The notes below the pieces were generated by a model. It saw only the letters and a program-made list of their open reading frames with translations. It did not search any database and was not told where the DNA came from. This document shows positions 1 to 4,746 of a DNA stretch of 6,888 nucleotides, piece by piece. Source of the DNA: an uncultured Eubacteriales bacterium. GTDB taxonomy: Bacteria > Bacillota > Clostridia > Peptostreptococcales > Anaerovoracaceae. The DNA is taken from contig CAUEYG010000077.1 in NCBI GenBank assembly GCA_959021945.1, positions 1 to 6,888 on the forward strand, written 5' to 3'. Within the stretch, counting starts at the first letter, position 1. Every line of letters starts with the position of its first letter. The translations under genes were made by a program, and so were the position numbers.

Positions 1-1686
1 GATTATCTCATTGAGCAAAAAGAACAAGATATTGAAATGGCCGACGGTCCAATGACCGATGAACTCATCCGCATTAGAGAAGAGCTGCATGAACAGGTTC
101 GCGCTTTAAAAGAAGTAAAGGCTATGGCTGCTCAGTACGGAATTGATCTGAGCCAGCCGGCAGGCAATGCCAGAGAAGCGGTTCAGTTTTTATACATGGG
201 ATACTTGGCCGGAGTAAAGGAAAACAATGGAGCAGCAACTTCTCTTGGAAGGACTTCTACTTTCCTGGATATTTATATTCAAAGAGATCTGGAAAAGGGC
301 ATATTGACCGAGCAGGAGGCTCAGGAACTCATTGACCAGTTTGTCATTAAACTGCGTCTGGTGCGTCATCTGCGTACACCTGAATACAATGAACTCTTTG
401 GCGGAGATCCAACCTGGGTTACAGAAGCCATCGGCGGCATGAGTGTAAAGGGGACAACCTTAGTAACGAAAAACTCCTTCCGATTCCTGCATACCCTTAC
501 GAATCTGGGTACTGCTCCGGAGCCTAATTTAACGGTTTTATGGAGCCAGAACCTTCCTGAAAGCTTTAAAACATACTGTTCCAAGATGAGCATTGAAACA
601 GATTCCATTCAGTACGAAAACGATGATGTAATGCGGCCGGTATATGGAGATGACTATGCTATTTCCTGCTGCGTATCCGCTATGAGCGTAGGAAAGCAGA
701 TGCAGTTTTTCGGAGCAAGAGCAAATGTGGTAAAATGTCTTCTTTATGCCATCAACGGCGGTGTGGACGAGCTGACGGGAGACGTGGTTATTCCAAAAAT
801 AAAACCTCTGGAATACGATGATGTGCTGGATTTTAACGAAGTAATGCTTACTTATAAGAAAGTCCTTTCTTATGTGGCAGAGTTGTATGTAGATACCATG
901 AATGTCATCCATTATATGCACGATAAGTACGCTTATGAAGCAAGCCAGATGGCCCTTCACGATACCCATGTAGAGCGGCTGACTGCCTTTGGCATCGCAG
1001 GCCTTTCCAGCGCTGCTGATTCCCTTTCAGCCATCAAGTTTGCCAAAGTAAGGCCAATTCGAAATGAGCAGGGCATTGCCGTGGATTTTCAGGTAGAAGG
1101 AGATTATCCAAAATACGGAAATGATGATGATGCGGTAGATGATCTTGCAGTTGAAATTGTAAAATACTTTTCCGCAGAATTGAAAAAGCATCTAATGTAC
1201 AGAGATGCAAAACATACCTTGTCAGCACTTACGATTACATCCAATGTGATGTACGGGAAAAAGACTGGAAATACTCCGGATGGCAGAAAACACGGCGAGC
1301 CTTTAGCGCCGGGAGCAAATCCAATGCACGGAAGAGATGTTAACGGTGCGGTGGCATCCCTGAATACGGTTGCTAAAATCCCATACCGCAATGTATGTCA
1401 GGACGGTGTATCCAACACCTTTTCCATTGTGCCTGACGCACTGGGCAAAGATGAGAGCCAGCGGGAATACACACTGGTGTCTCTGCTTGACGGCTATTTT
1501 TGCCAGGGTGCGCATCATCTCAATGTTAATGTGCTCCGCAAAGAGATCTTAAGGGAAGCGATGGAGCATCCGGAACAGTATCCGTCTCTTACCATTCGAG
1601 TATCAGGATATGCGGTTAATTTCGCGCGTCTTTCCAGAGAACAGCAGGAAGAGGTCATTAACAGAACCTTCCATGGCGCAGTATAA
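1..1686 (+). CDS. pflB: Pyruvate formate-lyase (formate C-acetyltransferase), 5'-truncated by window edge
   Basis: Cytoplasmic glycyl-radical enzyme that converts pyruvate and CoA to acetyl-CoA and formate in anaerobic fermentation. The frame is open from base 1 (561 residues visible), so the ATG at 37 is an internal Met rather than the start. Numbering from base 1, the adjacent catalytic cysteines are C223-C224 (YAISCCVSAM, bases 667-672). The radical glycine is G536 in RVSGYAVNF (1606-1608). W139 in GDPTWVTEAIGG matches the active-site Trp of E. coli PFL. Spacing between the cysteines and the glycine is close to that of the E. coli enzyme (C418/C419, G734), so roughly 195 N-terminal residues lie outside the window. 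The high similarity, including QYENDDVMRP, GKKTGNTPDGRK and GANPMHGRD, favours true PFL over glycerol or choline lyases of the same superfamily. The catalytic half is intact with no frameshift. No activating-enzyme gene (pflA) follows directly. Confidence 0.97.
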   Translation, partial: DYLIEQKEQDIEMADGPMTDELIRIREELHEQVRALKEVKAMAAQYGIDLSQPAGNAREAVQFLYMGYLAGVKENNGAATSLGRTSTFLDIYIQRDLEKGILTEQEAQELIDQFVIKLRLVRHLRTPEYNELFGGDPTWVTEAIGGMSVKGTTLVTKNSFRFLHTLTNLGTAPEPNLTVLWSQNLPESFKTYCSKMSIETDSIQYENDDVMRPVYGDDYAISCCVSAMSVGKQMQFFGARANVVKCLLYAINGGVDELTGDVVIPKIKPLEYDDVLDFNEVMLTYKKVLSYVAELYVDTMNVIHYMHDKYAYEASQMALHDTHVERLTAFGIAGLSSAADSLSAIKFAKVRPIRNEQGIAVDFQVEGDYPKYGNDDDAVDDLAVEIVKYFSAELKKHLMYRDAKHTLSALTITSNVMYGKKTGNTPDGRKHGEPLAPGANPMHGRDVNGAVASLNTVAKIPYRNVCQDGVSNTFSIVPDALGKDESQREYTLVSLLDGYFCQGAHHLNVNVLRKEILREAMEHPEQYPSLTIRVSGYAVNFARLSREQQEEVINRTFHGAV

Positions 1687-1730
1687 TACTTACAAGGTTT
1701 TGCAAATTTATTAAAATTTCGACATCCTGC

Positions 1731-1759
1731 TTGCACTTGATTCTGCATACTATTATAAT
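1731..1759 (+). promoter_or_regulatory. Sigma-A-type promoter for the DUF4234-DUF2752 operon
   Basis: A TTGCAC -35 box (1731-1736) and a perfect TATAAT -10 box (1754-1759) are separated by exactly 17 bases. The predicted start near 1766 gives a leader of about 35 nt before the ATG at 1801. The ribosome site AAGGAGAGG lies at 1785-1793. The promoter sits in the 114-bp gap after pflB. I found no GC-rich terminator hairpin in that gap, so pflB read-through into this operon is also possible. Confidence 0.8.
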
Positions 1760-1800
1760 TAACAGAGTGTAGTAATCATGTAAGAAGGAGAGGAATTGTA

Positions 1801-2166
1801 ATGAACAGAAACATTGGTCTATCAATCGTATTATCGATTGTCACGTGCGGTATCTATTCTATTTACTGGTTTATCGTATTAACTGATGAAATCAACCGGG
1901 AAAAGCCGGAATATGCAGCGGAAATGTCAGGTGTTGTTTGCTTTTTGCTAAGCATTATAACGTGTAATATCTTTGGCATCTATTGGGCTTACAGAATTGG
2001 GGAAAAGCTGGATACGATTAAAGATGAGAGAAGTGTTCCTACAGGACATAACAGCAATGTGCTTTTCTTGATTCTGGAGCTCATTGGATGCAACATCATT
2101 GTTCTTGCTCTGGCTCAGAATGAAGTAAACAAGCTGCATCCTATTTATCTGCGAAATGGATATTGA
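1801..2166 (+). CDS. Small multi-pass membrane protein, DUF4234-type
   Basis: A 121-residue hydrophobic protein of unknown function that resembles the DUF4234 family of small bacterial membrane proteins. The sequence shows three imperfect copies of one unit, a hydrophobic stretch with a small residue-Cys motif and then an amphipathic polar tail. They are LSIVTCGIYSIYW (C16) ending in DEIN, LLSIITCNIFGIYW (C55) ending in GEKLD, and LILELIGCNIIV (C97) ending in NEVNKL. The first two carry the TC-x-I-x-x-IYW signature most clearly; the third has lost the YW. Start choice is secure: AAGGAGAGG lies 7 nt upstream of the ATG, and a strong promoter precedes it. Its 3' end overlaps the next gene by 11 bases, which indicates co-translation. 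Family assignment is from pattern recognition; no biochemical role can be read from the sequence. Confidence 0.8.
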   Translation: MNRNIGLSIVLSIVTCGIYSIYWFIVLTDEINREKPEYAAEMSGVVCFLLSIITCNIFGIYWAYRIGEKLDTIKDERSVPTGHNSNVLFLILELIGCNIIVLALAQNEVNKLHPIYLRNGY

Positions 2167-2533
2167 TAAAAAACGTATGAGGAAAATGCTCCTAGTCTTG
2201 GGAGCATTCTTCTCATTAGGGCTATTTTATGCTTACAGCGCTGTCCATTGGGGATGGCATCTTGTGTGTGTCTTTAACCAAATTACGGGTCTGCAATGTC
2301 CTGGCTGCGGCGTTTCCCGCATGTGCCTTGCTCTTTTGCGCCTGGATTTTCAGAGGGCCTTTTACTGGAACCCTGCTGCATTTATCTGCCTTCCTTTTTT
2401 CGGCTATCTTTTTGGTTATCTTTCCTGGCGCTATGTCTGTTATGGGGATCTTAATCTGAAAGGATGGCGAGCAGCCTTATGCTGGGCACTAGGGGCAGTA
2501 ATGCTGTTATTTGGGATTCTTAGAAATCTTTAG
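2156..2533 (+). CDS. Small membrane protein, DUF2752-type (CPGCG motif)
   Basis: A 125-residue membrane protein of unknown function. The family signature is clear: CPGCG at residues 48-52, followed by Arg55 and then DFQRAFYWNP (64-73), a DUF2752 hallmark. About three hydrophobic segments are visible, near residues 11-30, 73-93 and 104-122, with the Cys motif in the first inter-helix region. The CxxC could be a metal or redox site, but that is inference. The chosen ATG overlaps the end of the DUF4234 gene and has no convincing ribosome site of its own, so translation probably relies on coupling from the upstream gene. In-frame ATGs at 2177 and 2186 are alternatives, but both lie in a strong hairpin (2177-2216) and lack ribosome sites at proper spacing. 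No terminator is evident after the stop. Confidence 0.8.
   Translation: MDIDKKRMRKMLLVLGAFFSLGLFYAYSAVHWGWHLVCVFNQITGLQCPGCGVSRMCLALLRLDFQRAFYWNPAAFICLPFFGYLFGYLSWRYVCYGDLNLKGWRAALCWALGAVMLLFGILRNL
2177..2216 (+). promoter_or_regulatory. Stable hairpin at the DUF4234/DUF2752 gene junction
   Basis: Bases 2177-2192 can pair with 2201-2216 around an 8-nt loop (TAGTCTTG). The 16 positions give 14 Watson-Crick pairs, one G-U (2182/2211) and one A-C mismatch (2184/2209). The inner eight pairs (AATGCTCC/GGAGCATT) are perfect. The stem begins 10 nt after the upstream stop codon and lies within the first codons of the DUF2752 gene. It is not followed by a T-run, so it is not a standard terminator. 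A role in coupling, reinitiation or mRNA stability is inference. Confidence 0.5.
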
Positions 2534-2553
2534 TCACTTTCTGCCAAGATTTG

Positions 2554-2582
2554 TTGAATTAAAACTAAAAACGTAATATAAT
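2554..2582 (+). promoter_or_regulatory. Sigma-A-type promoter for the MATE gene
   Basis: TTGAAT (2554-2559), a 17-base spacer and perfect TATAAT (2577-2582) form a near-consensus vegetative promoter. Initiation about 7 nt later (near 2589) would give a short leader of about 24 nt that begins just before the ribosome site. The promoter lies within the 79-bp gap after the DUF2752 gene. Confidence 0.75.
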
Positions 2583-2606
2583 ATCTCCTTGTGATGAGGA
2601 GGTATT
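2580..2606 (+). promoter_or_regulatory. Inverted repeat covering the MATE ribosome binding site
   Basis: The ribosome site AGGAGGT (2597-2603) is complementary to ATCTCCT just upstream. Bases 2580-2589 can form ten pairs, one of them G-U, with 2597-2606 around the 7-nt loop TGTGATG. The 5' arm overlaps the -10 box and lies upstream of, or at, the predicted transcription start. The hairpin could therefore form only in RNA that enters from upstream, not in RNA from the local promoter. Confidence 0.5.
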
Positions 2607-2612
2607 TTTATT

Positions 2613-3974
2613 ATGAGTGAACAGATTCACGAGAACAAAATGGGTACAATGCCCATTGGAAAGTTAATTGCTACCATGTCGTGGCCGGCTATTTTGTCCA
2701 TGCTGATTCAGGCCCTCTATAATATCGTAGACAGTATTTTCGTCTCTATGATCAGTGAGCAGGCTCTGGCAGCTGTAACATATATCTACCCGATTCAAAT
2801 GCTTTTAATTGCAATCGGAGTTGGCACAGGTGTGGGAATTAATTCTTTGATTTCCAGGAGGCTGGGAGCACAGCGCTTTGAGGAAGCCAATATGGCTGCC
2901 AGTCATGGATATCGGCTATCTTTTTTTAATTGGATCGGATTTGCTTTAATTGGACTTTTATTCTCTGATATTTTTATGAAATTTTTCTCAGATACTTCCT
3001 ATGTTGTGGAAAGCGGCGCCAGCTATATGCGTATCATTACAATTGGCTCTCTTTTCGCCCTTGTGGAGATCACCACAGAGAAAATACTCCAGTCCACAGG
3101 AAATATGCTGTTTCCAATGCTGTGCAGCATTGCAGGAGCTGTAACCAATGTAATTTTGGACCCTCTTTTGATCTTTGGAATTGGACCTTTCCCAAGAATG
3201 GATGTGGCAGGAGCTGCGGTAGCCACAGTCATTGGACAGTTGGTATCCATGATTCTTGGACAGTATCTATTGTTTAAAAAAGATCATCAGGTGACAGTAA
3301 AGGTTCGCGGTTTTAAAATGAAAGCCCATATTGTGAAAGATATTTATGCCGTAGGATTTCCGGCAATTTTAATGCAGGCTATGCTGTCTATCCTGCAGTT
3401 TGGGCTAAATGCCATCTTAGGGGGGCTGTCCGAGACTGCTGTTGCGGTCAATGGGGTTTACGGAAGGCTGCAATCCTTTATCTTTATGCCTGTATTTGGT
3501 TTAAACCAGGGCGCTCTGCCTGTAATGGGGTATAATTATGGGGCCAGGGACAAGGGACGGTTGATGAAAGCCTTTAAAGTAGGGTTTATGATCGCATTTG
3601 TTATCATGGCCATTGGTTTAGTCTTATTCCAGTTGTTTCCACGGGAATTTTTAAGTATGTTCAATGCATCCGAAGCAATGTATGAAATTGGGATTCCAGC
3701 GCTGCGAACCATTAGTATCTGTTTTCTGCCGGCATCATTTGGTATTCTTGCTTCATCCTTTTTCCAGGCCACAGGCCACGGAATGATGAGCTTATGGGGC
3801 TCCTTAATCCGTCAGCTAATCGGAATCCTGCCTCTTGCCTGGATACTGTCCACAATAGGAGGATTAACCTTAGTTTGGTACGCATTCCCTCTGGCTGAGC
3901 TGCTGGGATTTGGGTACTGTATCATTGCCATGCGATATGTTTATAAGAAAGATATCGTAAAGCTCAATGCTTAA
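2613..3974 (+). CDS. MATE-family multidrug/cation efflux transporter
   Basis: A 453-residue integral membrane antiporter of the MATE family (MepA/DinF-like prokaryotic type), expected to export organic cations or drugs using a Na+ or H+ gradient. Length and layout fit the usual 12-helix, two-lobe fold. The N-terminal lobe opens with the typical SWPAILSMLIQALYNIVDS segment, which carries conserved Asp40. It continues with the family motif GTGVGINSLISRRLGAQRFEEAN (residues 71-93). The second lobe has the matching GLNQGALPVMGYNYGARDKGR motif (from residue 296). The start is fixed by a perfect AGGAGG (2597-2602) ten bases upstream of the ATG. The gene has its own promoter and a strong terminator after the stop, so it is probably monocistronic. 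The substrate cannot be deduced; this family is often annotated by motif alone. No regulator gene is adjacent. Confidence 0.93.
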   Translation: MSEQIHENKMGTMPIGKLIATMSWPAILSMLIQALYNIVDSIFVSMISEQALAAVTYIYPIQMLLIAIGVGTGVGINSLISRRLGAQRFEEANMAASHGYRLSFFNWIGFALIGLLFSDIFMKFFSDTSYVVESGASYMRIITIGSLFALVEITTEKILQSTGNMLFPMLCSIAGAVTNVILDPLLIFGIGPFPRMDVAGAAVATVIGQLVSMILGQYLLFKKDHQVTVKVRGFKMKAHIVKDIYAVGFPAILMQAMLSILQFGLNAILGGLSETAVAVNGVYGRLQSFIFMPVFGLNQGALPVMGYNYGARDKGRLMKAFKVGFMIAFVIMAIGLVLFQLFPREFLSMFNASEAMYEIGIPALRTISICFLPASFGILASSFFQATGHGMMSLWGSLIRQLIGILPLAWILSTIGGLTLVWYAFPLAELLGFGYCIIAMRYVYKKDIVKLNA

Positions 3975-3977
3975 AAC

Positions 3978-4021
3978 AAAAAGCTGCATCCATGGTGTTT
4001 TGCCGGGGATGCAGCTTTTTT
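3978..4021. terminator. Bidirectional rho-independent terminator between convergent genes
   Basis: A perfect 11-bp stem (3981-3991 with 4007-4017, GC-rich core GCTGCATCC) encloses a 15-nt loop and ends in a six-T run on the + strand (4016-4021). On the other strand the A-tract at 3973-3982 supplies a T5-G-T4 tail. A3978-3980 can lengthen the stem by pairing with T4018-4020. It sits 3 nt after the MATE stop and 3 nt after the minus-strand gene's stop, so it most likely ends both transcripts. Confidence 0.92.
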
Positions 4022-4024
4022 CTG

Positions 4025-4579
4025 CTAGCGTATAAAGTACAGGGGCGCTTTTTCAAAATCACGATCTTGAGAGTCCATTAAGACCAAATCAAAGATAAGA
4101 GGATCTGCAATTAAATGTTTCCATACGGTATAGGTGGCCTCAATAAATGGGTCTGTCATCTTTCGATTCTCCGTAATGAGCGGGCAGGAATAGGGTAGCC
4201 TTGTTGTACATAAAATAAGGTGCAATATGCCATCCTCTGTGATGTGAGGCGCTAATGGAAAAAAGCGGCATTGCAGGGGCCGTTTTTCCCGGGGGCAATG
4301 GGGCGGCGATGTACATTTAATAAAAAAAATGTTTCCATGCCAGGAGGGCGGAAAATCAAAATCTTCTGCTCTTTGAACAGACCATTCCAGCCAGGTCTCT
4401 TTTCTGGTAAACAATTTTTCCTCTCCCGGAAGTAGGTAAATTCCAAGGTCTTCTGATTCATCTGAACAAGTGCAGCATGCTGCGCCGCACAAGGTACCGC
4501 AGTCATATTCCAAGGGAGACACGCGATCTAACAAACGGTATATCGCTTGATATGTTTTTTTTCGAATGACGCTTTTCAT
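4025..4579 (-). CDS. Cysteine-rich CxxCxxCC/YkgJ-like putative metal- or Fe-S-binding protein
   Basis: A 184-residue soluble protein with ten cysteines. An N-terminal cluster CGTLCGAACCTC (C27, C31, C35, C36, C38) is followed by an IYLLPGEEKLF segment. Next come C89 and C95, then RPLQCRFFPLAP (C104), and finally C124 and C132. The order of a Cys cluster, an 'l-x-GE' segment and 'C...C-x-x-x-x-RP-x-x-CR-x-FP' matches the CxxCxxCC (YkgJ-like) family, thought to bind zinc or an Fe-S cluster. The first cluster is spaced slightly differently from the canonical motif. Function is unknown and I do not assign one. The start is supported by AAGGAG (complement of 4585-4590) five bases from the ATG and an extended -10 promoter just upstream. 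There is no signal peptide or membrane helix. It is divergent from the activase-like gene, with promoters that overlap. Confidence 0.75.
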   Translation of the reverse strand: MKSVIRKKTYQAIYRLLDRVSPLEYDCGTLCGAACCTCSDESEDLGIYLLPGEEKLFTRKETWLEWSVQRAEDFDFPPSWHGNIFFIKCTSPPHCPREKRPLQCRFFPLAPHITEDGILHLILCTTRLPYSCPLITENRKMTDPFIEATYTVWKHLIADPLIFDLVLMDSQDRDFEKAPLYFIR

Positions 4580-4602
4580 AAAAACTCCTTTTTACAAAAA
4601 TT

Positions 4603-4611
4603 AGTATATCA
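4603..4611 (-). promoter_or_regulatory. Extended -10 promoter for the cysteine-rich protein gene
   Basis: On the minus strand the sequence reads TG-A-TATACT, an extended -10 element, with no good -35 box at 16-18 bp (the position reads AGCACA). The predicted start near 4596 gives a leader of about 17 nt containing the AAGGAG ribosome site. The region where the -35 would lie (4626-4631) overlaps a plus-strand -10 element. Confidence 0.55.
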
Positions 4612-4627
4612 CAAATGGGCAGCCTTG

Positions 4628-4636
4628 TGCTATAAT
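4628..4636 (+). promoter_or_regulatory. Distal extended -10 promoter candidate for the activase-like gene
   Basis: TG-C-TATAAT is a perfect extended -10 element on the plus strand, again without a recognisable -35 box. A start near 4643 would give a leader of about 100 nt carrying the inverted repeats at 4692-4744. It lies back to back with the minus-strand promoter at 4603-4611, so occupancy of the two is likely mutually exclusive. Confidence 0.45.
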
Positions 4637-4691
4637 TGCGGCAAATGAAATAGATTTGATTGTTTTTTAGGAAAAAGGGTATATAGATATG

Positions 4692-4717
4692 TAGGTTTTT
4701 TATGTTATAATAACCTA
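4692..4717. repeat. Inverted repeat TAGGTT-N14-AACCTA over the -10 box
   Basis: The two six-base arms (4692-4697 and 4712-4717) are perfect reverse complements and flank the proximal -10 box. This position suits an operator or a leader hairpin. The right arm, as TAACCT (4711-4716), is also complementary to AGGTTA at 4739-4744, next to the start codon, so two mutually exclusive pairings are possible in a transcript from the distal promoter. Both stems are short; function is unproven. Confidence 0.4.
4703..4711 (+). promoter_or_regulatory. Proximal extended -10 promoter for the activase-like gene
   Basis: TG-T-TATAAT is a perfect extended -10 element 36 bases before the ATG, with no strong -35 box at the expected spacing. 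A start near 4718 would give a leader of about 29 nt with the ribosome site AAGGATGAGG (4732-4741). The element lies inside the TAGGTT/AACCTA inverted repeat (4692-4717). Confidence 0.6.
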
Positions 4718-4746
4718 TTAAGAATTTGTGTAAGGATGAGGTTAGT

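Noticed and set aside
538..969. Long minus-strand frame inside pflB
   Set aside because: It is antisense to strongly conserved PFL sequence including the catalytic cysteines, has no ribosome site or recognisable domain, and is a shadow frame.
1682..1687. TATAAT overlapping the pflB stop codon
   Set aside because: There is no -35 box at suitable spacing and no TG extension; the promoter at 1731-1759 is far better.
1704..1719. AAATTT inverted repeat after pflB as a terminator
   Set aside because: The stem is all A/T with no GC core and no following T-run, so it would not be a stable intrinsic terminator.
1823..1840. Inverted repeat CAATCG-TATTAT-CGATTG near the start of the DUF4234 gene
   Set aside because: The stem is only six pairs inside codons for a repetitive LSIV-LSIV peptide, and it lies away from the ribosome site. 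Coding repetition explains it.
2229..2459. Alternative plus-strand frame inside the DUF2752 gene
   Set aside because: It overlaps the frame carrying the CPGCG and NP signature motifs and has no ribosome site.
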